A DNA stretch of 64,000 nucleotides, from assembly GCA_964531265.1 (NCBI GenBank), contig CAZHDW010000011.1:1-64000 (forward strand), read 5' to 3'. The position numbers were made by a program, and so were the translations under genes. The notes beneath the pieces are model-generated. The model did no database searches, was not told the origin of the DNA, and saw only the letters and a program-made list of their open reading frames with translations. The DNA comes from Hominenteromicrobium sp964531265 (GTDB lineage: Bacteria > Bacillota > Clostridia > Oscillospirales > Acutalibacteraceae). Positions 35,703 to 43,244 of this stretch are shown one piece after another; the stretch's first letter is position 1, and every line of letters begins with the position of its first letter.

Positions 35703-35731
35703 ATTATATATACGGAAAATAAATTAGTCAA
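35703..35731 (-). promoter_or_regulatory. promoter of the tautomerase gene
   Basis: Minus strand: TTGACT (35726-35731), 17-bp spacer, TATAAT (35703-35708). Start of transcription would fall about 25 bases before the ATG at 35671. Confidence 0.75.
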
Positions 35732-35751
35732 CAAAATATGCTCAAATGGTC

Positions 35752-35782
35752 TTGACTTAGAGTTTACTTTAAGATGTATAAT
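35752..35782 (+). promoter_or_regulatory. MerR-type promoter with 19-bp spacer and dyad operator
   Basis: TTGACT (35752-35757) and TATAAT (35777-35782) are separated by 19 bp, the overlong spacing that MerR proteins correct by twisting DNA. A near-perfect dyad cttagagt-tt-actttaag (35756-35773, one mismatch) fills the spacer. It is directly before the merR gene, so autoregulation is expected. Confidence 0.82.
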
Positions 35783-35806
35783 TGATACATGAATTGGAGG
35801 TGCCGT

Positions 35807-36232
35807 ATGACTTATACAATTTCAGAAGTGGCAAGGATGATGGGAGTAGCGCCGCATACGCTGCGGTTTTACGATCAGCAGGGATTGCTTCCTTTTGTCG
35901 ACAGAGTGAACGGACGCAGGGTTTTCAAGGATGAGGATTTTGCATGGCTGCACATAATAAATTGCCTTAAAAATACAGGTATGTCGATAAAGGATATCCA
36001 CACATACATTGAGCTCTGCGGCAAGGGGGATCAAACCCTTATTGAGCGTCAGGCGATAATAGTTCATCAGAAAGAGCTTGTTGAGAAGAAGATAAAGGAG
36101 CTTGAAAGCAACCTTGAGGTGCTTGCTTCAAAAATGAAATATTACGATGAGGCAATAAAGGCCGGTACTGAATCCGTTTTTGGAAATGAGTCCTGTAGTC
36201 CAAAGACGGATATAGCGGACAATAAAGAATAA
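35807..36232 (+). CDS. MerR-family transcriptional regulator
   Basis: 141 residues. N-terminal winged helix YTISEVARMMGVAPHTLRFYDQQGLL, then DFAWLHIINCLKNTGMSIKDI, then a long dimerisation helix and short C-terminal tail. No Cys pair or metal site of the classical metal-sensing type, and the family member resembles the AdhR/YyaN subgroup that senses aldehydes or redox stress. GGAGGTG at 35794-35800 fixes the ATG. It probably controls itself and perhaps the divergent tautomerase. Confidence 0.9.
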   Translation: MTYTISEVARMMGVAPHTLRFYDQQGLLPFVDRVNGRRVFKDEDFAWLHIINCLKNTGMSIKDIHTYIELCGKGDQTLIERQAIIVHQKELVEKKIKELESNLEVLASKMKYYDEAIKAGTESVFGNESCSPKTDIADNKE

Positions 36233-36245
36233 ACAAATAGATGCA

Positions 36246-36287
36246 AAAACAGTGTAAGTAGCAGATGATGCTCTTGCACTGTTTTTT
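36246..36287 (+). terminator. terminator after merR
   Basis: 11-bp stem with one G-T pair (aacagtgtaag / cttgcactgtt), 14-base loop and six T. Confidence 0.85.
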
Positions 36288-36391
36288 ATTTTGCAAAAAA
36301 TAAGAATTTGTTTCGGAGTTTTCTTGATATGTGCGTAGGTATGGGTGTAAGGAGCAAAAGCTCAGATATCAAAAACAAGGAGGACGATAAA

Positions 36392-36550
36392 ATGGCACAC
36401 ATCTGTCGTAATTGCAAGGGCGAGGGGAAGGTGGTTTGTCCGCGCTGTGTCGGTGACGGAAAGATTCAGGGCGAGACATGCTACTATTGCCAGGGTGAAA
36501 AGACCGTTGAATGCAAGGCTTGTGACGGCACAGGAATCGTTGAGGACTAA
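36392..36550 (+). CDS. stand-alone DnaJ-type zinc-binding protein
   Basis: 52 residues made almost only of four Cys-x-x-Cys-x-Gly-x-Gly units: CRNCKGEG, CPRCVGDG, CYYCQGEK and CKACDGTG, the third lacking its last Gly. This is the zinc-finger of DnaJ without J or substrate domains. It should bind two zinc ions and act as a protein-interaction module. AGGAGG precedes the ATG at 36392; the longer frame from 36308 lacks a site. It starts the TerY-like operon, 30 bases before the VWA gene. Confidence 0.85.
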   Translation: MAHICRNCKGEGKVVCPRCVGDGKIQGETCYYCQGEKTVECKACDGTGIVED

Positions 36551-36580
36551 ATTATATAAATGACCAGGAGGTAAATTATT

Positions 36581-37300
36581 ATGTCAGATTACAATTTTGG
36601 AGATTATCGTGAGATTGCACCGATTGCGCTTCATTTGCCGCACATGGCAACGTTACTGGCAGCCGATGCATCCGGTAGCATGTACGGCATGGCAATCAAT
36701 AGCGTGAACAGATGCATCAATAGATTCAAGAGAGACATCTGCAAGGATGATAAAGCTGCATCTGCTGTAGACGTTGCAGTGGTTAGCTTCAATACTGAGC
36801 CCACAGTTGTTCAGAACTGGCGTCCGATAAAGGAGCTGGAGCCGGTCGAAATGTCTGCTGATGGCGGTACAGATATTTCAAAGGCATTGGATTTGAGCAT
36901 TGATATGACTCGTGAAAGATGCAATTTGTATTTCGACAGCGGCATGGAGGTTAAGAAGCCGTGGATTATTCTTATAACCGACGGACGTGATCCGCACATT
37001 GATGATGTTGCCGAGCGCGTAAAAAAACGCACAGAAGAGGGCAAACTGATGCTCTGGGTGCTTGCAGTTGGCGATTATGACAAGAAGACCATTGCAAAGC
37101 TGACGGGTGGCAAGCGCGTATTTGAGCTTAAAGATGGTGCTGACCTTGATTTCTCCGAGTTCTTCGACTTCATGGCCGTCAGCATTAAGACGGTTTCCAC
37201 AGGTGCCGCCGGGGATGGAAGAGTATCCGTAAAGCACAGCATCGGTGGGGAGGACTCAAATTTCAGAGTGCCGGACCTCGATGAGTGGCTCAATGATTGA
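36581..37300 (+). CDS. TerY-like von Willebrand A domain protein
   Basis: 239 residues, one VWA domain in the cytoplasm. The metal-binding MIDAS is complete: AADASGSMYG (Asp29, Ser31, Ser33), the Thr in GGTDISKAL, and the Asp in LITDGRDP. The size and these features match TerY. TerY together with a PP2C phosphatase and a kinase makes the TerY-P triad described by Anantharaman and colleagues in tellurite-resistance-linked stress systems, and the next two genes supply exactly those partners. Confidence 0.85.
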   Translation: MSDYNFGDYREIAPIALHLPHMATLLAADASGSMYGMAINSVNRCINRFKRDICKDDKAASAVDVAVVSFNTEPTVVQNWRPIKELEPVEMSADGGTDISKALDLSIDMTRERCNLYFDSGMEVKKPWIILITDGRDPHIDDVAERVKKRTEEGKLMLWVLAVGDYDKKTIAKLTGGKRVFELKDGADLDFSEFFDFMAVSIKTVSTGAAGDGRVSVKHSIGGEDSNFRVPDLDEWLND

Positions 37301-37312
37301 TTTTGATATGTT

Positions 37313-37341
37313 GTCGGCTGCATGGAAGCGATGCAGCCGAC
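37313..37341 (+). other. intra-operon hairpin
   Basis: Perfect 11-bp stem (gtcggctgcat / atgcagccgac) with a 7-base loop between the VWA and PP2C genes, no T tract. It may stabilise the upstream mRNA or lower the level of the downstream genes. Confidence 0.6.
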
Positions 37342-37362
37342 TTGCATAAAGGGGTATGGAAA

Positions 37363-38934
37363 ATGATCATCTCATACAAAGCAAATATGGCAGGCCCGTA
37401 TCACATTGATAATGGTATTCCGTGCCAGGATTCATATGCGGTCAAAAAGGGTAAGGATAATTTCATTATAGCGGCTGTGGCCGACGGGCTTGGCAGTGAG
37501 AAGTATTCTGACATTGGCTCTAAGGTTGCCGTGAACTCTGTGGTTGAGGAATGTGCCGAAAATATATCCGCCGATAATTTCTTTGAAGACAACAAGAAAC
37601 TGATGACCCGCGCAATGATAAACGCATATAAAGCGGTTCTCGCGAGAGCCAAGGAGGACGGCAATAATCCCAATGAATATGACTCTACGCTATGCTTGTG
37701 TGCATATGACGGAGAAAAGCTCTTCTATGCCCAGTCCGGAGACAGCGGAATGCTTGCACTTATGGAAAATGGTGAATATCGCCGTGTGACAGTGCAGCAG
37801 CGTGACGATGAAGGCAGAGTATTTCCTCTTTGCTTCGGCCCCGGCAAATGGGAGTTCGGATGTATTGATGAGCCGGTATCGGCGGTTATGCTGATGACTG
37901 ACGGCGTGCTCGATAATATTTGTCCGCCAATTATGCGTAACATGGAGATAGCTGTTAATGTTCCTCTGGCGCAGAAGTTTATGGATCACTTTGATGTGCA
38001 GGATGATAAGCTGGAGTCCCTAGAGGAGGCGGCTGCAAGCTATTTAAGGGATTATCCGAGAGATTGTCTTGATGACGACAAGACAATTGTTGTGCTGATA
38101 AATACCGAAAGAAAGCCTCAAAAGCTTGATCCCGAATACTATGCACCGCCGGATTGGGAAGCACTGCAAAGAGAAGCAGAGGCGAGACTGTGGAGCAATA
38201 CCGAAGTTCCGAAGCAGGACACCGAGCAGATAAACGACGATGATGCAGATGTGAGTTTGCCTGAAGATGAGGAAAAACCCGCGGAAAACAATGAGAAATC
38301 AAATGACAGCACTGATATGAACGAGGATAAGGGTACATTGCCCATTACGGAAAGTATTGACGAAGAAAGTGTCGATGTTGATGAGCCGTCGACAAGCGGA
38401 AAACGTTTCAAGCTTGATGCAGATACAAGCCTTGATATTATTCTTGTTTTTCTTCTGTTTATGATCGGTATCCTTTCGTGGTTGGTCAGCAAATTACTGC
38501 TTGCCAAGGTGGATTTTACTGTTTTGGGTTCTTTCTTTACGTCAGTCCTCTCACATGCAGCGGTATTTCTTTCGGATTCTTGCTTTGAGATAGCCGTGAA
38601 ATGCGCATGTACAAAAATTCCTCTTTTGGCAGGTGTGCTTGCCGCTGTGGGAGCGAGCCTCGGAGAAATGGTAGCATACTGCATGGGCAGGTTTGGCGAA
38701 AGTCTGCTGCCGAAGAGATTGGTCGGGTTTTTGCGCAAAAGAGTATCGCCGGGATTTTTGGCGGTAACTGTGTTTTCGGCGCTGCCGCTTCCGATTTTTG
38801 ACATTGTGGGAATCTTTTTCGGTGCTGTCAGAATGAAAACATGGAGATTTCTTGCCGCATGCTTTTGCGGTAAGCTTATAAAGTTTGCGGCCTATATCAG
38901 TTTGGCACAAGAGGTCATCAAATTAGTAGGATAG
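37363..38934 (+). CDS. PP2C-type protein phosphatase fused to a VTT/DedA-like membrane domain
   Basis: 523 residues from ATG 37363 (AAGGGG site). The N-terminal 250 residues are a PP2C Ser/Thr phosphatase: NGIPCQDSY, VADGLGSEKYSD (metal Asp41), QSGDSG and DDDKTIVV. An acidic, Ser/Glu-rich linker (about 275-345) follows. The last 170 residues have several membrane helices and a pattern like SNARE-associated/VTT (DedA, YqaA) proteins: GASLGEMVAYCMGRFGE, the FSALPLPIFDIVG Pro-rich reentrant stretch, and ACFCGKLIKF. VTT proteins move lipids or ions; fusion to PP2C in a TerY-P operon is not something I know as described. It would tether phosphatase activity to the membrane. Confidence 0.85.
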   Translation: MIISYKANMAGPYHIDNGIPCQDSYAVKKGKDNFIIAAVADGLGSEKYSDIGSKVAVNSVVEECAENISADNFFEDNKKLMTRAMINAYKAVLARAKEDGNNPNEYDSTLCLCAYDGEKLFYAQSGDSGMLALMENGEYRRVTVQQRDDEGRVFPLCFGPGKWEFGCIDEPVSAVMLMTDGVLDNICPPIMRNMEIAVNVPLAQKFMDHFDVQDDKLESLEEAAASYLRDYPRDCLDDDKTIVVLINTERKPQKLDPEYYAPPDWEALQREAEARLWSNTEVPKQDTEQINDDDADVSLPEDEEKPAENNEKSNDSTDMNEDKGTLPITESIDEESVDVDEPSTSGKRFKLDADTSLDIILVFLLFMIGILSWLVSKLLLAKVDFTVLGSFFTSVLSHAAVFLSDSCFEIAVKCACTKIPLLAGVLAAVGASLGEMVAYCMGRFGESLLPKRLVGFLRKRVSPGFLAVTVFSALPLPIFDIVGIFFGAVRMKTWRFLAACFCGKLIKFAAYISLAQEVIKLVG

Positions 38935-38950
38935 GTCTGGAGGTAGCAAA

Positions 38951-40495
38951 ATGGATGTCTATACGCAAAAGGGTACAAAGCTGGTACTGAAGGAGCCTGC
39001 GATGAAGTCCGGCGGAGAAGGTGCTGTGTATGAGATCGAGGGCTTTTCAAACCGTGTGGCTAAGATATACCATGACCCGGCGGATGCAAAGACCAGAGAA
39101 GAAAAAATAAACGCTATGGTGAGTATTGGCAGGGGCTATGCCTTTAAAAGTGCGGGCGTTGCGGATAAAATAGCATGGCCGATGTCACCGTTGTTCGATG
39201 ATAAGCATCAATTTGTTGGATTTGGCATGATGCGTATAGATGCAAATACTGAGCTTGATGATCTCTATTCCTATCCACCGACAAAGAAGTCTGCATCGAT
39301 CAGTATGCGTGGGAGAGTTGATATCCTTATAAATCTCTGTGATATCATCAATAGACTGCATATGACAGGACAAGTGTTCGGAGACTTTAACCCCAACAAC
39401 ATAAAGGTAATGCCGAACGGTACGGTGTACTTTGTTGATGCGGATTCCTATCACATTATAACCACTTCAAAGGAGTTTCGCTGTGTGGTCTGTGCCCCGG
39501 GATATGTTGCACCTGAGGTTATCAGGGCTTGTAGGGGCACGACCTATGAGAAGTGTAAGCAAACGACATTTACGGTATACTCGGATTATTATGCTCTTGC
39601 GATACATATCTTCCGCGTCTTAATGAATGGCTGTCATCCGTTTAGCTGCGAAAGAAGTTCGACTCAGATGAAGTCCGCACCTGCACCGAAATCCCTGGAT
39701 AAAAGAGTAGAAGCGTGCGAGACACCGTTTTTCAAAAATCTTACAGGCTACGTCAGGCCGCATTATGCGCCGGATATCGATTCCTTTCCGACGTACATTA
39801 CCGATTTGTTCAAGAGAGCCTTTGTGGATGGGCATACTGATCCGAGAAAGCGCCCGAATGCGTTGGAGTGGAAAGCGGCGCTTACCGTATACCAAAAGGG
39901 GCTGGTTCACTGCAAAAGTCTTGGAACAGAACATTATCACTGGAACGGCAGTAAGGTCTGTCCCTATTGTGCGGCGGATAAACGCTATCGGGCTAAAATG
40001 GGTAACAGTCCTGTGTCCAAGGTGGGTCAATTTGCCAAGGGAGTAATCAGCGTTCAGCATGCTGCAAATAATTCCTCGGCGCAAACCTCGGTAGCAGCGG
40101 CGGCAAAAACAGGCATCACGGGAACAGTACCCTACAACAAGCGCTTTTGGGTAACGTCCTATATCTTCGCACTGATAGCATTAGCCTTTATTACAGGCTA
40201 CGTGCTGCCGGGAGCACTTTTCGATGCGCTTGAATCCGAGATGCAACAATTTATCGGAGCTGTAGGCTCATGTGTCTCAGGGTTATCCGGCGCACATCTT
40301 TATAATTCTGCCGGTTCATTTTCTACAAATGGAAAGTATTCGGTGAGTGAATATCTGGCTTCGGTGTTTTCTGCGGTCGTGGGACTGGCACTGTTTTGCG
40401 TCGGATACTACATTGTTTTACTGATAGGCAAGCCCATAGTCTACGTTGCAGCGCTTTGGCTTTTCATTAGTGCGTTGATCTCTATTTATTGGTAA
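38951..40495 (+). CDS. TerY-P type protein kinase with zinc ribbon and membrane tail
   Basis: 514 residues. Kinase fold at about 1-325: glycine loop SGGEGAVYEIE (20-30), ATP Lys38 in RVAKIYH, catalytic loop GDFNPNNIKV (Asp145, Asn150) and metal Asp163 in FVDADSY in place of DFG. The loop lacks the usual Lys after Asp, as in the TerY-P kinase branch, so activity is likely but divergent. Then HYHWNGSKVCPYCAADKR is a half zinc ribbon, and the last 130 residues hold about three membrane helices with a Gly/Ser-rich outer segment. It would phosphorylate partners such as the VWA protein, opposed by PP2C. It follows the phosphatase by 16 bases. Confidence 0.85.
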   Translation: MDVYTQKGTKLVLKEPAMKSGGEGAVYEIEGFSNRVAKIYHDPADAKTREEKINAMVSIGRGYAFKSAGVADKIAWPMSPLFDDKHQFVGFGMMRIDANTELDDLYSYPPTKKSASISMRGRVDILINLCDIINRLHMTGQVFGDFNPNNIKVMPNGTVYFVDADSYHIITTSKEFRCVVCAPGYVAPEVIRACRGTTYEKCKQTTFTVYSDYYALAIHIFRVLMNGCHPFSCERSSTQMKSAPAPKSLDKRVEACETPFFKNLTGYVRPHYAPDIDSFPTYITDLFKRAFVDGHTDPRKRPNALEWKAALTVYQKGLVHCKSLGTEHYHWNGSKVCPYCAADKRYRAKMGNSPVSKVGQFAKGVISVQHAANNSSAQTSVAAAAKTGITGTVPYNKRFWVTSYIFALIALAFITGYVLPGALFDALESEMQQFIGAVGSCVSGLSGAHLYNSAGSFSTNGKYSVSEYLASVFSAVVGLALFCVGYYIVLLIGKPIVYVAALWLFISALISIYW

Positions 40496-40506
40496 GGAGA
40501 CTTATT

Positions 40507-41505
40507 ATGAAAGCTTTTTCTTTTGTTCCTGACACACAGTACAGATATTTTTATGAGCAGTTGACCGACAATGAAAAGGTCGCATATGACAGGCTGCTGA
40601 GGGGCTATTTTGAGCAGGAAAGCAGAATAACGGTGGATACAAGCGATACCGGGACGGTATGGCGCATACATGATTGTATCTGCTTTGATGTGCCTGAGCT
40701 GTTCAACGTAAAGCAAGTGAGGGCCTTGGCAGACCCGTTCTCCGGAGCAATAACTGTTTGTCCGGAGTATCGCTTTGATGAAAATATGCAGTGCGAAATG
40801 CTGAAATCCATGGAGCTTGCAACGAAGGCATTTATCAGCAGTGCGGCTGGACTGTCGGACAAGGAAAAGGTAAAGCGAGTACATGACTATATAATTCGCT
40901 CGGTCGTCTATAAGGATGTGGATGCACCGTATAGTCATGAAGCGCCGGGAACAATACTGTACGGTATAGGCGTGTGCGAGGGAATCTCTAAGGCGTTCAA
41001 ATATCTGTGTGACAGACTGGGAGTGAAGTCGGTTGTGGCTGTGGGAAAAGCATACGGTGAGGGGATCGCCCCCGATAGCGCAGGACATGCATGGAATATC
41101 GTGTTTCCGGATGGGCAACCGTACCATATTGATATCACATTTGACTATTCGGTGAGCGAGGATGATATCATACGATATGATTATTTTCTGCTTTCGGATA
41201 AGCAGATATCAGCGGATCACACATGGAGTGATTTACCGAGCTGTGATGTTGCGGAGGAATATTATGTCGAGCAGGGAAATCTGGCAAACAGTGGGGGAGT
41301 GCTGAAAAGGCTTGTCAAGGATAAGCTTACGGCTGATGCTCCACTGGTGGTCAAATTGCCGAGTATTTCCGGGGATGAGGAAGCCATAAGTGAAAAGGTA
41401 ATGGGTGTGATAGTGAACGCTGTGCCGTTGCATCGCTCTATAAACAGAAGTGTATCTCTCGCATATAACAGTGCGAGGATGATATTTCGAATAAGGCTTG
41501 TATAA
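40507..41505 (+). CDS. transglutaminase-like (papain-fold) protein
   Basis: 332 residues without a signal peptide. The catalytic triad of the transglutaminase core is visible: Cys157 in GVCEGISKAF, His194 in AGHAWNIV, Asp209 in YHIDITFDY. Bacterial members act as peptidases or cross-linkers; some hydrolyse peptides in signalling. The ATG at 40507 follows AAGGAG. Last gene in the TerY-like operon, 11 bases after the kinase; it might modify the VWA or kinase proteins, which is inference. Confidence 0.85.
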   Translation: MKAFSFVPDTQYRYFYEQLTDNEKVAYDRLLRGYFEQESRITVDTSDTGTVWRIHDCICFDVPELFNVKQVRALADPFSGAITVCPEYRFDENMQCEMLKSMELATKAFISSAAGLSDKEKVKRVHDYIIRSVVYKDVDAPYSHEAPGTILYGIGVCEGISKAFKYLCDRLGVKSVVAVGKAYGEGIAPDSAGHAWNIVFPDGQPYHIDITFDYSVSEDDIIRYDYFLLSDKQISADHTWSDLPSCDVAEEYYVEQGNLANSGGVLKRLVKDKLTADAPLVVKLPSISGDEEAISEKVMGVIVNAVPLHRSINRSVSLAYNSARMIFRIRLV

Positions 41506-41521
41506 ATAAAAATCTCAATAG

Positions 41522-41564
41522 AAAAAGGACTGTTCAAGCTGTAATGCCTGAACGGTCCTTTTTA
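41522..41564. terminator. bidirectional terminator between converging operons
   Basis: Stem of about 15 bp with one G-T pair and one bulge (aaaaggactgttcaag / ctgaacggtcctttt), A-rich before and T-rich after. It serves the TerY-like operon and the minus-strand LuxR-type gene. Confidence 0.85.
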
Positions 41565-41566
41565 GT

Positions 41567-43243
41567 TTAAATATGGGTCTCGGTTGAACTATCGTTGGAG
41601 GCTTCCTCCTGCTTTAGAATTGCGGCATAGCGCAAAAGCTGCTTCAGAGAATGTACGCCGAGCTTTGAATAGATATTCTTGTTATGAAAGCGCACTGTCG
41701 ACTCCTGCAATCCCAGAGCCGCTATTATCTCCTTAACGCCCTTGCCCTGCATGTAAAAATCGAACACCTGACGTTCCTTTCCGGTCAGCATTTGGAGGCC
41801 GTTTTTGAAATTCTCAAAATCATAGGGATCGATCTCATCCTTGCGAGAGTATGCGAGGCGCTCATTTTGCTTTGCTGTTTCATCAAATTTACTTTGCAGC
41901 TCGGTGGCAGCTGTCATTGCGTCGGCCTTTTCACGACGAAGCTTATTCAGCTCCGCTTCGTTTATTCTGTCCTGATCCGCAAGGAAGACAAAAAGGTCTT
42001 TAATCTCGGATGCGTATGCCGTGTCTTGAATGTATTCCTTCTTCCGGATTCTGTTCAATGCATCCTTTATCGGACGCAGGTACTGTCTTGCAAAAAACAT
42101 GGAAAGCCCGACAACAGCGGCGGCAAAACCGACTATAAGAATTACCACACGCAACAGATCAATCGTCAGCATATTTGTATAATCCTGCTTTGGTATGAGG
42201 ACGCTTATGGCGGAGGAGCATTCGTTGGGGCAGAGCGGAATCTCCAGTGTGATTCCGATATAGGCTTCATTTTCGTTCCAATACTCGGTGAGACCGCTGC
42301 CGAAATCCTTAGAAGCAAAGCTGCCGTGCGGTTCCAGATAGTATTCGTTCAAAATTCCGGCGCTCAGAGTGGAGGATTCGGACAGCTCCAGACCGCTACT
42401 GCTTTTTGAGATACAGAAAATTGCGTGATCCAGCTCGGATGGCTGGGCAAATATCTGCTTAAAATAGCCCTCGTTCAATTCAAAGCCGCACAGTCCGTAG
42501 AAAGTGCCGTCAGCGGATAAAAGCGGTATCGTCATAAGCATTACATGCTGATCGGTGCCGGGGAGAAGAACCACATCGGTAATGCGGTAGCACTGATTCA
42601 GCGGAAAAGCCGCAGTGCTCTTGATTTCCTCGAAATTAGGAAATAAGTCCGTGCTGAATTCCAGTCTCCACTTTCGGTGGGGCATACAACTGTGGTCCTT
42701 GCCCGTCTGAGCCAGGCCCCTATAAAGCAGGACACGGGTGTCACTGACATCCAGATTGTTGCGCTGTAAATATATGCCCGTGCGTGATGTTTCAGCATTT
42801 TTAACGTTTGAATTTACCTGTGCATCAAGCATTATAAAGGCGCCTGTGCAATCAGCCTCCCAAAGCTTGTGACGGAGCATATCGATGAGCCCTTCCTGGA
42901 GGTTTTCAATATGCTTTTCGGAATTATTCAGATTCTGAAAGACGATGTGATTATCGTCGAGATAGGTCTCCAGTATTTCGGTTGTATTATAAGAAAGCTG
43001 CACACACATGACAGCCAAGCTTTCGTAATAGGTGTCGACCTGTCGTTCAAACAGCTCAGTTTGAAATTCCAGCGTTTTTGCGACACGCTGCTTTGTACCG
43101 GTAAAGTTGCCTATCAGGAACAGTCCTGCCAGCAGCAGTGCACACAGCAGGATGACCAGAATGCACATGTAGCCGAAAAGCATTCGTCTGAGAGTTAGTT
43201 TTTTAGCGGTGAAATGAGGCGGTTTCATCCTTGCAGACACCAC
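41567..43243 (-). CDS. membrane-anchored LuxR-type regulator with extracellular sensor domain
   Basis: 558 residues. Two membrane helices (about 23-47 and 365-388) enclose an extracellular domain of about 315 residues that looks like a double-Cache-type sensor. A HAMP-like helix and coiled coil (390-470) lead to a C-terminal LuxR/GerE helix-turn-helix: LTGKERQVFDFYMQGKGVKEI and ESTVRFHNKNIYSKLGV. There is no kinase or receiver domain, so it is a one-component transmembrane regulator. Start is GTG 43243 or ATG 43228; the gene begins one base after the stop of the binding-protein gene, so the two are coupled. It may respond to the partner lipoprotein's ligand. Confidence 0.82.
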   Translation of the reverse strand: MVSARMKPPHFTAKKLTLRRMLFGYMCILVILLCALLLAGLFLIGNFTGTKQRVAKTLEFQTELFERQVDTYYESLAVMCVQLSYNTTEILETYLDDNHIVFQNLNNSEKHIENLQEGLIDMLRHKLWEADCTGAFIMLDAQVNSNVKNAETSRTGIYLQRNNLDVSDTRVLLYRGLAQTGKDHSCMPHRKWRLEFSTDLFPNFEEIKSTAAFPLNQCYRITDVVLLPGTDQHVMLMTIPLLSADGTFYGLCGFELNEGYFKQIFAQPSELDHAIFCISKSSSGLELSESSTLSAGILNEYYLEPHGSFASKDFGSGLTEYWNENEAYIGITLEIPLCPNECSSAISVLIPKQDYTNMLTIDLLRVVILIVGFAAAVVGLSMFFARQYLRPIKDALNRIRKKEYIQDTAYASEIKDLFVFLADQDRINEAELNKLRREKADAMTAATELQSKFDETAKQNERLAYSRKDEIDPYDFENFKNGLQMLTGKERQVFDFYMQGKGVKEIIAALGLQESTVRFHNKNIYSKLGVHSLKQLLRYAAILKQEEASNDSSTETHI

Positions 43244-43244
43244 C

